Shown here: one piece after another, positions 15,441-23,801 of the stretch
How the letters are laid out: the number at the start of each line of letters is the position of its first letter
Numbering within the stretch: position 1 is the first letter of the stretch
From: Acidobacteriota bacterium
Lineage (GTDB): Bacteria > Acidobacteriota > Aminicenantia > JBFLYD01
Direction of reading: 5' to 3'
DNA: 34,780 nt
Assembly (NCBI GenBank): GCA_040756905.1
Contig: JBFLYD010000051.1
Coordinates: forward strand, 1 to 34,780
Translations under genes and position numbers: made by a program
Notes under the pieces: generated by a model
What the model was told of the DNA's origin: nothing
Seen by the model: the letters and a program-made list of their open reading frames with translations, nothing else
Databases searched by the model: none

Positions 15441-15678
15441 GAAAAATCGTATGGCTTTATGTTCGAAAATATGGCTTTATGTTAGATGATAAGAAGAAAT
15501 TATGATTTTTTCCTGATAGAAGAAGGGGGAAATCCAAATATTCTGGTGAAACACTTTGTGAAAGAAAGGGGATCATGGTATCCTTTGCTTAGCGCTATTT
15601 CTTTTACAGACTTATCCTCAGAAAGAAGAATCCAAAGGGAGTGACACATCTTAACTTTGATTGAAAATTCTTCTAAGG
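15417..15678. repeat. Segmental duplication A, copy 2 (operator and AraC 3' end)
   Basis: Partner of 10244-10504. This copy continues into the intact regulator gene, whereas copy 1 breaks off after 58 codons. Confidence 0.85.
15450..15483. promoter_or_regulatory. Tandem direct-repeat operator, probable AraC-type binding site (copy 2)
   Basis: TATGGCTTTATGTT at 15450-15463 and 15470-15483, 20-base period, identical to copy 1. It begins 16 bases after the stop codon of the AraC-family gene and precedes the -35 of the six-Cys peptide operon by nine bases. Confidence 0.7.
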
Positions 15679-16777
15679 ATTGGCCAGTTATTTTCCTAAA
15701 AATGTATGAGAGATGTGAAGGAGAGAGATTAACGCTTCTCGCCAGAAAAGATCTTCTGGTTTCATGGAATGGTTCTTCAATTAAAGATCTTTGAATTTTT
15801 GCAATTCTATAGAGATTTTGACTCTCATGAATTCCAAATTGAGGAGAACACCCATAGTATCTTGATTTCTTTATTAGATCCATTATGTTTTTCTGCTTTT
15901 GGGCGAGGTTTTCATTATGGAAGAAAGAGCAGAGGAAGGATTTGGAGAGGATATCTTTCTTTAATTCCTTTATCCCTAATTGTCTTATTATCCCAAGGGG
16001 AGTTTGGGAATTTCCTTTAAGAAGATGGAAAAGGTTCCAACATCTGTTTGAGTGGCATTTGAAATTACAATCCATGAGGATAAATTCAATTGGTTTTTCT
16101 TCTAAAATTTTTAGCATTTCTTTTATTTCATAAGTATCGATTGTGTTAAAGGAATTTAGTATGTTTTTTATGGAATTCATAATTGTAGCACTACAATTGT
16201 ATAAAATAATATTTGGAGAGCCTTGTCTGATATAATATGAATCTTTCTTAAATCCCTTTTTCTCTTTTAAGTATCTAAAAAACTCTAAGAGGAAAAGATA
16301 ATCAAAGAGAAATTGGTTTATGAGAGGCAAAATTCTTTTTAGATGGGATTCTTTGAAGTGGTTTTTCCTCATGGAGGGTAGAACTAAAATTCCTATTCTT
16401 TCTTGATCTATATCAAATGGAATTACCATCTCTGAGAGTATTTTTTCTTTTCTAAATGATACATGAAATGGGTCTTTTTCACAGTCATTTGTTATGTATG
16501 GTTTCATTGTATGAATGACATGAGGGATTATTCCTTTTTTTCTTTCCTCTTCCATTCTTTTGAGGATTTTCTCTTTTTTCTCATACTCTCCTATTTTTTT
16601 CATTGTAATTAGGGAGAAATCATTTTTTTCTTTTTTAAATATAAAAAATGAGCCAAATGATACATCAGCGATACGAATAAATCTTTTGAGATAATCTAAA
16701 AGTAGAATCTCTAAGAAATTCTCAGATTTCTGTAGAGAGAGGAGTTTCTCCATGAGAGATTTTGATGAATGATTCAT
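15500..16777 (-). CDS. AraC-family regulator with GAF-like sensor and receiver-like domain
   Basis: 425 residues. The N-terminal part (about 20-160: FGSFFIFKKEKNDFSLITM ... YITNDCEKDPFH ... MVIPFDIDQERIGILVLPS) looks like a GAF sensor. The middle (about 190-300: NIILYNCSATIM ... FILMDCNF ... TPLGIIRQ) resembles a response-regulator receiver with an Asp at the usual strand-3 place but without the acidic pair. The C-terminal 100 residues are an AraC-type double HTH (RRSFLARSVNLSPSHLSYIF, then IALSKGYHDPLSFTKCFTRIF). The direct-repeat operator lies just downstream of its stop, in front of the peptide operon, so it probably activates that operon; the identical operator at 10276-10309 suggests it also controls the TOMM genes. 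The sensed signal is unknown. Confidence 0.82.
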   Translation of the reverse strand: MNHSSKSLMEKLLSLQKSENFLEILLLDYLKRFIRIADVSFGSFFIFKKEKNDFSLITMKKIGEYEKKEKILKRMEEERKKGIIPHVIHTMKPYITNDCEKDPFHVSFRKEKILSEMVIPFDIDQERIGILVLPSMRKNHFKESHLKRILPLINQFLFDYLFLLEFFRYLKEKKGFKKDSYYIRQGSPNIILYNCSATIMNSIKNILNSFNTIDTYEIKEMLKILEEKPIEFILMDCNFKCHSNRCWNLFHLLKGNSQTPLGIIRQLGIKELKKDILSKSFLCSFFHNENLAQKQKNIMDLIKKSRYYGCSPQFGIHESQNLYRIAKIQRSLIEEPFHETRRSFLARSVNLSPSHLSYIFRKITGQSLEEFSIKVKMCHSLWILLSEDKSVKEIALSKGYHDPLSFTKCFTRIFGFPPSSIRKKS

Positions 16778-16809
16778 CCTTTATTTTCCCCTTTGAGGCT
16801 TTCTATTTA

Positions 16810-17137
16810 AGCAGTTAGAATTTAACTTGTCAAATTAATTTCTCAATTAGTTTAGGAAATCAAATACTGAGAGATATATTAAAAAAGTATTGGATCTGTA
16901 GATTGTTTTCTTGAAAAGGCTTTATTATACATTCTAATCTTAAATTTCCCATTTACTAATCACTTTAAATCAACTAAAATATGAAATTCAATCTATTCTG
17001 ACAAAAGAGTTACTTCATGGTGAGGAAAAGAATTAATTGAATTAATCAGGAGGAGAAAATGGATATAGAAGTGCATCTGGATAAAGTAAAGAAGATTATA
17101 AAGGATTCAAAAAATGCTGACGAAGCTATGAATTCTA
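16810..17137. repeat. Segmental duplication B, copy 2 (empty MITE site)
   Basis: Partner of 10918-11375, lacking the MITE. It holds the divergent region between the intact AraC-family gene and the truncated reductase gene. I see no other feature in 16778-17058. Confidence 0.88.
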
Positions 17138-17151
17138 ATAAGGAGTTCTAA
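17059..17151 (+). pseudogene. Truncated GAF reductase gene (first 26 codons)
   Basis: Begins with a good site (AGGAGG) and ATG 17059 and matches the intact reductase (11297) for 26 codons with one substitution (Pro to Ala). It then breaks and stops at 17151 after NKEF. The break point lies directly at the end of the convergent serine palmitoyltransferase-like gene, marking the right border of the duplicated region. Confidence 0.85.
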
Positions 17152-18329
17152 ATTAAGCCCAACATCTGTCCTGCTTTTTTAAAAGCATCTAAAACAATCT
17201 CCAACTCTTCATCTGTATGGGTAGCAGTATATGATGTTCTTATCAATGACCTTCCAGGAGGAACAGCTGGAGAAATTATCGGGTTAGCAAATATTCCAAA
17301 TTCTCTCAAAAGTTTCCACAGGGCAAATGTTTTCTCATCATCACCGATTATAATCGGTATGATCGGAGTTTCAGTTTCTCCCGTGTTATAACCCATCTCA
17401 TTAAAAGCTTTTTTCATCCTTTCAGTTATTTTCCATAATCTTTCTCTTCTTTCAGGTTCATTTTCAATAATGTCAAGGGCAGCAAGAGCTGCCGCTGCTG
17501 AAGATGGAGTAATCGAGGCGCTAAAAATCAATGACCTTGCGAAATGCTTTACATAAGAAATAACATCATTTCTTGCAACGATAAACCCTCCTAAAGAAGC
17601 AAAAGATTTGCTAAAAGTACACATTATGATATCCACTTCATCCAATTGATTAAAATGTTCTGAAGTTCCCCTTCCCTTCTTTCCAAGAACTCCAACCCCG
17701 TGGGCATCATCTACCATAACCCTTGCTCCATATTTCTTTGATAATCTGATTACCTCAGGAAGGTTGGATAAATCTCCTTCCATGCTGAACACCCCATCCA
17801 CTATAACTAATTTTCCTTTTCCATCAGAGAGCATTGAAAGAACTCTTTCAAGGTCTTCCATGTCATTATGTCTAAACTTGTAAACTTCTCCGTATGAAAG
17901 TCTTGCAGAGTCTATGATAGATGCATGAACTGCCCTATCTATTATAATCACATCATCCTTTCCCACGATTGCAGATATACATCCCAGGTTTGTCTGGAAA
18001 CCAGTGCTGAAACACTGAGCAGCTTCCTTTTCCATAAATTTAGCAAGCCTTTCTTCCAGCTCAATATGTAAATCTATCGTTCCGTTTAAAAACCTTGAAC
18101 CACAGGTACTCGCTCCATATTTTTCGACTGCATCCTGGGCAGCCTTTTTCACCTTTGGATGATCCAGAAGACCAAGGTAATTGTTAGAACCAACCATTAT
18201 CATTTCTTTGTTGTTTACTCTTACCCTGTTTCCCCTTGCCTCTTCAATGGGAGTAAAATAGGGATACATGCCGATAGCTTGTGCCTCTTGTGGTCTTGTA
18301 AACTTTGCGCATTTTTCAAATATATCCAT
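17148..18329 (-). CDS. spt: Alpha-oxoamine synthase, probable serine palmitoyltransferase
   Basis: 393 residues from ATG 18329 (a longer TTG version exists, but AGGAGGGAG lies just before the ATG). It is a PLP-dependent fold-type I enzyme: VHAS (His135 stacking on PLP), DDAHG (207-211) and the lysine in TFSKSFASLGG (Lys241). The family includes BioF, Kbl, HemA and serine palmitoyltransferase. The segments 'MIMVGSNNYLGLLDHPKV' and 'KYGASTCGSRFLNGT' favour the sphingolipid enzyme, which joins serine and a fatty acyl-CoA/ACP. The adjacent epimerase-like and GNAT-like genes match the bacterial ceramide pathway and support this choice. 2-amino-3-ketobutyrate CoA ligase is the main alternative. Confidence 0.75.
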   Translation of the reverse strand: MDIFEKCAKFTRPQEAQAIGMYPYFTPIEEARGNRVRVNNKEMIMVGSNNYLGLLDHPKVKKAAQDAVEKYGASTCGSRFLNGTIDLHIELEERLAKFMEKEAAQCFSTGFQTNLGCISAIVGKDDVIIIDRAVHASIIDSARLSYGEVYKFRHNDMEDLERVLSMLSDGKGKLVIVDGVFSMEGDLSNLPEVIRLSKKYGARVMVDDAHGVGVLGKKGRGTSEHFNQLDEVDIIMCTFSKSFASLGGFIVARNDVISYVKHFARSLIFSASITPSSAAAALAALDIIENEPERRERLWKITERMKKAFNEMGYNTGETETPIIPIIIGDDEKTFALWKLLREFGIFANPIISPAVPPGRSLIRTSYTATHTDEELEIVLDAFKKAGQMLGLI

Positions 18330-18331
18330 TT

Positions 18332-18340
18332 CTCCCTCCT
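18332..18340 (-). promoter_or_regulatory. Shine-Dalgarno AGGAGGGAG fixing the Spt start
   Basis: Placed two to eight bases before ATG 18329. In the longer TTG-initiated version these bases would be coding. Confidence 0.7.
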
Positions 18341-18389
18341 GACTAATCAAGTTTGACTGATATAATTAATTAAAATAAAATTCTTTTCT

Positions 18390-19364
18390 ATGAACGCATT
18401 TGTAACAGGTGGAACTGGCTTTATTGGAAGCCATTTGATTGATTTGCTTTTAAAAAATAATTTTAAAGTATATGCGCTCATAAGAAATATCAAAAACCCA
18501 AAGTGGTTAAAAAATAAAAATATCGAATTCGTAGAGGGCAATTTATTCCACATCCCTTCGATGCCAAAAGATATTGATTACATCTTTCATGTAGCAGGAA
18601 TCACCAAAGAAACTAAAAAAAATGATTTTATGAGGATAAACTTTATGGGCACAAAAAGTTTTCTTGAAATCATTGAGAAAAATAACATATCTCCAAAAAA
18701 ATTTATTCATGTTTCAACTTTATCCTCAGCAGGACCTTCTCTTGACGGAACTCCAAAAAGAGAAGACGATGTTCCTCAACCTGTTAGCAAATATGGTCTC
18801 AGCAAGTTTATGGCAGAAAATCAGGTAATTCTTTACAAAGAGAAATTCCCTGTTGTAATAGTCAGACCTCCTGCTATATTCGGTCCAAGAGATAAGGATA
18901 CATACATTTTCTTTAAAATGGTGAACAAAGGATTCCTTCCGTATATTGGATGGGGAAGAAAATTTTATAGCTTTTGCTACATCTCCGACCTTGTAAACGG
19001 AATTTTTCTCTCCGCCGAAAAATACGTTAAATCTGGAGAAATTATAAATATTGCTCATACAGAGTCCTTTTCTCTCGATGAATTTTTAAACATTCTTGTA
19101 AAATATCTAAACCCTACAAAAACAATCAAATTAAAATTTCCAACTCCTTTTGTATACATTGCAGCTTCGATTTCAACCTTTCTCAATAATTTTAAAAAAT
19201 CTCCATCTATTTTCACACTCGATAAATTCAAAGAGATGAGGTATCCATACTGGACATGCGACACAAAAAAAGCTGAAAAAATCCTTTCCTTTCAGGCTGA
19301 AAATGATTTGGAGAAAAGCGTACAAAATACCGTTCAATGGTACAAAGAAAACAGTTGGCTTTAA
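18390..19364 (+). CDS. cerR: NAD-dependent epimerase/dehydratase-type reductase, probable ceramide reductase
   Basis: 324 residues, extended short-chain dehydrogenase: nucleotide motif TGGTGFIG (6-13), HVSTLSSAG strand (107-115) and catalytic Y135-x3-K139 (SKYGLSK). RPPAIFGPRDK and a C-terminal substrate domain follow. It is divergent from the Spt-like gene with 60 bases between them, and its 3' end overlaps the convergent GNAT-like gene by four bases. In Caulobacter an SDR of this type reduces the ketone of oxidised ceramide; that assignment here rests on the neighbourhood. In isolation it could act on a sugar nucleotide or a sterol-like substrate. Confidence 0.65.
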   Translation: MNAFVTGGTGFIGSHLIDLLLKNNFKVYALIRNIKNPKWLKNKNIEFVEGNLFHIPSMPKDIDYIFHVAGITKETKKNDFMRINFMGTKSFLEIIEKNNISPKKFIHVSTLSSAGPSLDGTPKREDDVPQPVSKYGLSKFMAENQVILYKEKFPVVIVRPPAIFGPRDKDTYIFFKMVNKGFLPYIGWGRKFYSFCYISDLVNGIFLSAEKYVKSGEIINIAHTESFSLDEFLNILVKYLNPTKTIKLKFPTPFVYIAASISTFLNNFKKSPSIFTLDKFKEMRYPYWTCDTKKAEKILSFQAENDLEKSVQNTVQWYKENSWL

Positions 19365-20479
19365 ATTTCTTTTTCATAGATAGCGTATTTTTTATAAATT
19401 TGACCTCCCAGTTTTTCAAGCAATCTGTTCATCACAACATTATCTTCAAGAACCCATGACATTTCAGCTTCTTCATAACCTATTTTTATACCATCTGTGA
19501 TGGTTTTATAATAAAAAACAGAATCTATGCCTAAAAATCTGAATTTTTGCCTTACGCCGAGGGTAATGACTCTAATTTTTTTAACCTTCTTTAACTCTCT
19601 CATTAACTTTAAAATGCCAAATGGAAGAAGCCTTCCATTTATTTTTTTAAGGGCAACATTTACATCAGGAAGAGCCAATGAGAATCCTGCAGGCTCGTCC
19701 TCCACTTCAGCTATGAAAACCAACCTTGGATCAACGATCTGTTTCAATTTTTTTGCTAAATAATTGAATTCCTCATCCGTCATTGGAACAAAACCCCAAT
19801 TATTACTCCAGGCATCATTGTAAATAATATTTATTCTTTCCAATTCATTTTTAAAGTCTTTCATGTTGATACTTCTGATTTTTATTTTTTCTTTATGACT
19901 CAATGTTTCTACAATTCTTGTCCATTTGTCTGGAAATTTGAGAGATTTATCTATTCTCCATGCGAAAAGTTCTTTTATTTTTTTTAGACCATTTGATTCA
20001 AATAAATCAATGTAATATTTTGGGTTGTAGGTCATCATGATGACAGGTGAAAGATTGAATCCCTCTATAAGGAGCCCACATTCTTCATTGGTAGAAAAAT
20101 TCATAGGTCCCCGTATCCTTTCCATTCCTCTCTCTTTTGCCCAATTTTTCACATGATTTATAAGGAAGCCGCATGCCTCTGGGTCATTATAACTTTCATA
20201 AAACCCAAAAAAGGCAGTTCTTTCATTATGAAAATTATTATGATTTCTGTTTAAAATGGCTACCACTCTTCCAACAGGTTCTCCATCTTTTCTGCAAATA
20301 AAAGGTTCAACTTCAGAATGTTTATGGAAAGGGTGTTTCTCTTTTGAAAACATTTCTTTCTGATCAATTATAAGAGGAGAAACCCAAAATGGATCATGCT
20401 TATATATTTTCCATGGAAGCATAATAAATTCTTTCAATTCTTTTTTATTTCTGACCGGGTCTATCTGATATTCTTCCAT
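19361..20479 (-). CDS. bcerS: GNAT-fold acyltransferase, probable bacterial ceramide synthase
   Basis: 372 residues. The N-terminal half shows 'EFIMLPWKIYKHDPFWVSPLI' and 'FICRKDGEPVGRVVAILNRNHN..H....FFGFYES', a pattern of large GNAT-like proteins of unknown substrate. The C-terminal half has a second GNAT-like unit (RLVFIAEVEDEPAGFSLALPDVN ... IRVITLGVRQKFRFLGIDSVFY). Bacterial ceramide synthase (bCerS of Caulobacter) is a GNAT-related protein of similar size that N-acylates 3-ketosphinganine; the Spt-like and reductase genes next door make this the best guess. It starts immediately after the M16 gene stop, so it may be transcribed with the peptidase operon. Identification is by context and fold pattern only. 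Confidence 0.6.
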   Translation of the reverse strand: MEEYQIDPVRNKKELKEFIMLPWKIYKHDPFWVSPLIIDQKEMFSKEKHPFHKHSEVEPFICRKDGEPVGRVVAILNRNHNNFHNERTAFFGFYESYNDPEACGFLINHVKNWAKERGMERIRGPMNFSTNEECGLLIEGFNLSPVIMMTYNPKYYIDLFESNGLKKIKELFAWRIDKSLKFPDKWTRIVETLSHKEKIKIRSINMKDFKNELERINIIYNDAWSNNWGFVPMTDEEFNYLAKKLKQIVDPRLVFIAEVEDEPAGFSLALPDVNVALKKINGRLLPFGILKLMRELKKVKKIRVITLGVRQKFRFLGIDSVFYYKTITDGIKIGYEEAEMSWVLEDNVVMNRLLEKLGGQIYKKYAIYEKEI

Positions 20480-21853
20480 TTATTTCATCCTCTTAACTTC
20501 GTATTTTCCAAGTTCCTTTAAATCTTCCTCTACCTCTTTTGCATTACTTAAAACTAAAAGAGTAAAGTTTCCTAAATCAAAATGTTTTTGGGAAACCCTC
20601 TGAATATCATCTTTAGTGACCTTTTTTATTTCAGTTAAAAAATTCTTCAATATCTCTGGCGGATAGTTGAAGAATTCAATCTCTCCGATCTGGGAAGCAA
20701 GCTTATTGTTGGTTTCTAATCCCCTTGGGAACTGTCCAGTTATATAATTTTTTGCACCTTCAAGTTCTGCATCTGTAACAGAAGTTTCTTTAAATTTTTT
20801 CAGCTCATCGATGATTATTTTTATTGTCTCGAGGGTAGATTTATTCTTTGTGAATGTAGAAACGAGAAATACTCCTCCACTTTTATAATTAACAAAACTC
20901 GAATTGATACCGTAAGTAAGACCTCTGTTTACTCTCACCTCATTTACCAATCTTGATGTAAATCCTCCTCCAAGAATTGTATTAGCCAAAACAGCAGCAG
21001 GAAAATCAGGATCTTTTTTGGATACAAAAGAAATTCTTCCTATTCTTATCTGGCTCTGGGTTTGATCAGGATCGTCTACAATCAATATTCTCCTTTCTAA
21101 TATCTCTTCTAATTTCTTAATTGGTTCTAACCCGGTCTTTCTGTCCTTCCACATATTTAGAGAATTTTCAATTTTACCTATTGAAGATTTATCAAAATTT
21201 CCAACTATAACAAAAACAGAGCCATTTGGAATAAATCTTTTCTTATAAAAATCAATAGCATCTTCTAATTTAATTTTTTCTATTGTCTCTTCGCTCCCAA
21301 TAGATGAATGGGCATAAGGATGATCCTTAAATAAGAATTGAAAAAATTCTTTTGACGCTATTAAGCTCGGATTATCTTTCTCCTGTTTTAATAAATCCAT
21401 TGCTCTTTCTTTTTCTTTTTTAAATTCTTCCTCAGGGAATATCGGGTTCAGTAATACATCGAAAAAAATTTCTATAGCTTTTAATACATCTTTAGACATA
21501 AATTCTGCTGAGATTGCTGAATAATCCTGAGAAGAATATGTCTCAAGAGAGCCTCCAAGAAATTCCACATCAAAAGCAATTCTTTCTTCGTCTCTATTTT
21601 TAGTTCCCTTCAAAAGCATTCTTGCTGTCAATCTGGCTAACCCCTCTTTTCCTGGTGGATCTAAAGCACTTCCCGAGGGAATTATTAAATTTATCGATAC
21701 CATTGGTATTTTTTCAGTATACAGAGATACTAACTTTACCCCATTTTTTAAGACTTTCTTATGCCATTCAGGAATTTTAATTTCTGAGGAATTTGCCATC
21801 ATCCTAACAAAAAAAGTTAAAAGTATAAAAAAAATTACTGATAACTTCTTCAT
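20480..21853 (-). CDS. M16 peptidase-family protein, inactive partner subunit
   Basis: 457 residues with a signal peptide (about 1-22). The M16 fold is clear (LKNGVKLVSLYTEKIPMVSINLIIPSGSALDPPGKEGLARLTARMLLKG), but the zinc motif HxxEH is replaced by ARLTA, so it cannot hydrolyse peptides alone. The C-terminal half retains the substrate-binding 'VNEVRVNRGLTYGI' Arg/Tyr pair typical of the non-catalytic subunit. It overlaps the active subunit gene by four bases (ATGA), as in two-chain M16B proteases that form periplasmic heterodimers. Function beyond periplasmic peptide degradation is unknown. Confidence 0.9.
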   Translation of the reverse strand: MKKLSVIFFILLTFFVRMMANSSEIKIPEWHKKVLKNGVKLVSLYTEKIPMVSINLIIPSGSALDPPGKEGLARLTARMLLKGTKNRDEERIAFDVEFLGGSLETYSSQDYSAISAEFMSKDVLKAIEIFFDVLLNPIFPEEEFKKEKERAMDLLKQEKDNPSLIASKEFFQFLFKDHPYAHSSIGSEETIEKIKLEDAIDFYKKRFIPNGSVFVIVGNFDKSSIGKIENSLNMWKDRKTGLEPIKKLEEILERRILIVDDPDQTQSQIRIGRISFVSKKDPDFPAAVLANTILGGGFTSRLVNEVRVNRGLTYGINSSFVNYKSGGVFLVSTFTKNKSTLETIKIIIDELKKFKETSVTDAELEGAKNYITGQFPRGLETNNKLASQIGEIEFFNYPPEILKNFLTEIKKVTKDDIQRVSQKHFDLGNFTLLVLSNAKEVEEDLKELGKYEVKRMK

Positions 21854-23190
21854 TTCTTATTCTTTTTTTCAGGTAGCATTTCAACCACGTTTCTGTTTCT
21901 TTCGTTGAAATATTTTTCCACAACCTTTTTTATATCTTCATATGTTATCCTATCATAATTTTTATAAGTTTCTTTGATTTTTTCCCAGCTTCCGAAAAGT
22001 ATTTCATAAGTTCCTATTACGTTGGCTGTCGAATTATTTGTCTGAAAATTTTTAATAAATCCTGTCAATATTATATTTTTTGCTTTCTGGAGCTCACCCT
22101 CTCTGACTCCATTTTCTCTCACATTTTCAATCTCCCTGTAAATAATTTCTTCACCTTCTCTGTTTTCCTTATCAGGTCTCATCTGAACATAAAAAATGAA
22201 TAACGAAGGATCGATTCTCCATGGAAAATCTATCGAAACTGAAATTGCCAACATCTTTTTTAATATCATCTCCTGGTAAAGCCTTGAACTTTTTCCTCCA
22301 GCCAGTATTATCTGTAAAAGATCGAGGGCATATACATCAGAATTTTTGCAATCAGGCACATGATATCCAATCATAAACGAAGATACTTCCACATCCTTTG
22401 TCACTTTGGCTCTTCTTTCCCCTAATTGTTCTTCATCCAGAGTTATTTTTCGTTCAGGAATCTGTTGAAGAGGAATGTTTTCATAATGTCTTTTAATCAA
22501 TTCAAAAACTTCTCCACTGTTAAAATCTCCAACAATCACAATAAAAGCATTGTTGGGAGAATAATATGTGGAATAGTAATATTTCAGGTCTTCATATTTA
22601 ATCGAATCTAAGTCTCTCATCCATCCTATAACAGGCCATTGATATGGATGAGAATTGTAGGAAATCGCATACAGTTCCTCCTCAAGCTTACCTGCAGGAT
22701 AATTTTCAGTTCGTAATCTTCTCTCTTCCTTTATGACACCCCTTTCGGATTCGATTGAATTTCTATCAAGAAGAAGTTTGGAAATTCTATCAGACTCCAT
22801 ATCAATTACCAATTCCAGAGCTGAAGGAGGAAATTCTTCAAAGTAAGCTGTCCAATCATTTGAAGTATAAGCATTGGAATATCCTCCGTTTGATTCCAGT
22901 TTTAAATCAAATTCTTTTGGACCATACTTCTCTGATCCATTGAACATCATATGCTCTAAAAAATGAGAAATGCCAGTAGTACCAGATTTTTCATTCCTTG
23001 AGCCGGCTTTTAGAAAGGTGTAGAAACTTATAATCGGTAAAGAATGGTTCTCCAGCATAAATATCTTCAGGCCATTTTTCAACTGAGACTGTTCTACTTT
23101 CAATTTATCCAGATAATTCCAATGAGCATCAATTATCATTGTACCTCCACACAAGTATAAAACAAGAAAACTGAGAAACCTTTTGTTCAT
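21850..23190 (-). CDS. M16 family zinc peptidase, catalytic subunit
   Basis: 446 residues with an N-terminal signal (FLSFLVLYLCGGTMIIDA; Cys14 could be a lipidation site). Zinc motif HFLEH is at 76-80 (GISHFLEHMMFNG), with the third ligand in the downstream 'SIESERGVIKEERR' helix. The rest follows the pitrilysin/processing peptidase fold. It pairs with the inactive subunit encoded next and starts nine bases after the small secreted protein gene. It could degrade peptides in the periplasm. A link to the TOMM or six-Cys peptides is not indicated by position. Confidence 0.92.
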   Translation of the reverse strand: MNKRFLSFLVLYLCGGTMIIDAHWNYLDKLKVEQSQLKNGLKIFMLENHSLPIISFYTFLKAGSRNEKSGTTGISHFLEHMMFNGSEKYGPKEFDLKLESNGGYSNAYTSNDWTAYFEEFPPSALELVIDMESDRISKLLLDRNSIESERGVIKEERRLRTENYPAGKLEEELYAISYNSHPYQWPVIGWMRDLDSIKYEDLKYYYSTYYSPNNAFIVIVGDFNSGEVFELIKRHYENIPLQQIPERKITLDEEQLGERRAKVTKDVEVSSFMIGYHVPDCKNSDVYALDLLQIILAGGKSSRLYQEMILKKMLAISVSIDFPWRIDPSLFIFYVQMRPDKENREGEEIIYREIENVRENGVREGELQKAKNIILTGFIKNFQTNNSTANVIGTYEILFGSWEKIKETYKNYDRITYEDIKKVVEKYFNERNRNVVEMLPEKKNKK

Positions 23191-23199
23191 TTATTATTT

Positions 23200-23688
23200 T
23201 TAGGAGATTTTCTTTCGAAAAATCTTGCTCCTTATGTAATAACCTGATGAAATTTTATTGGAATATTTAATGCAAAGATTACTCTTTAGAGAATATACAA
23301 AAAACTTGATTTCCATCTCTATTTTTTTAAATCCGGGTCTGGCTTCTTCCTTTACTTTAAAAGGAATTTCAAAATGTGATTTTACATCAAGAATCTTTAT
23401 ACCATCTTTCTCTATTACAGGAATGTTTAAATCCGATGATGTGTAAAAATTCTTAGAGAATGCTAATCCATCATTAGATTTTATTTCGATATTCAGCAAA
23501 GGAGCAGAACTTATATAATTTCCCTTTTTTAATCTCATATTAAGAATTATCTTCCCTCCCTCTCCTCTCATAATTCGGTAAGGCTTGATCGAAGCTGAAA
23601 TTTCAACAATTTTCTCCTCTTCTGGAAAAGATAAGAATGTGTTAATGAAAAAAAGAAGCAGGACTATTTTTACAAATTTCTTATCCAT
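23200..23688 (-). CDS. Secreted protein of unknown function, beta-sandwich-like
   Basis: 162 residues with a signal peptide (VKIVLLLFFINTFLSF). The remainder alternates short strands: ISASIKPYRIMRGEGGKIILNMRLKKGNYIS, a loop, VKSHFEIPFKVKEEARPGFKKIEMEIKFFVYS. The pattern resembles the N-terminal immunoglobulin-like domain of DsbD-type proteins, but the only Cys (LCIKY) does not form a pair, so a thiol function is not supported. It is the first gene of the M16 operon, downstream of a hairpin terminator. I do not recognise a named family. Confidence 0.65.
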   Translation of the reverse strand: MDKKFVKIVLLLFFINTFLSFPEEEKIVEISASIKPYRIMRGEGGKIILNMRLKKGNYISSAPLLNIEIKSNDGLAFSKNFYTSSDLNIPVIEKDGIKILDVKSHFEIPFKVKEEARPGFKKIEMEIKFFVYSLKSNLCIKYSNKISSGYYIRSKIFRKKIS

Positions 23689-23732
23689 GAACTTAAAATA
23701 ATATTATTTTAGCTTTAATTAGTCAAGGAAAT

Positions 23733-23782
23733 AATGAGAGGCCAGCCATCTTCTGAGCGAAGGGGATGGTTGGCCTCTCATT
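23733..23782. terminator. Bidirectional hairpin terminator (REP-like copy 1)
   Basis: Arms of 18 bases (AATGAGAGGCCAACCATC and its complement, one mismatch) around the loop containing CTGAGCGAAGGGG. It follows nadB and precedes the M16 operon. The loop and arm sequence recurs near 27375 and 31300. Confidence 0.8.
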
Positions 23783-23801
23783 TATTAGATTAAGTAAAAT
23801 T

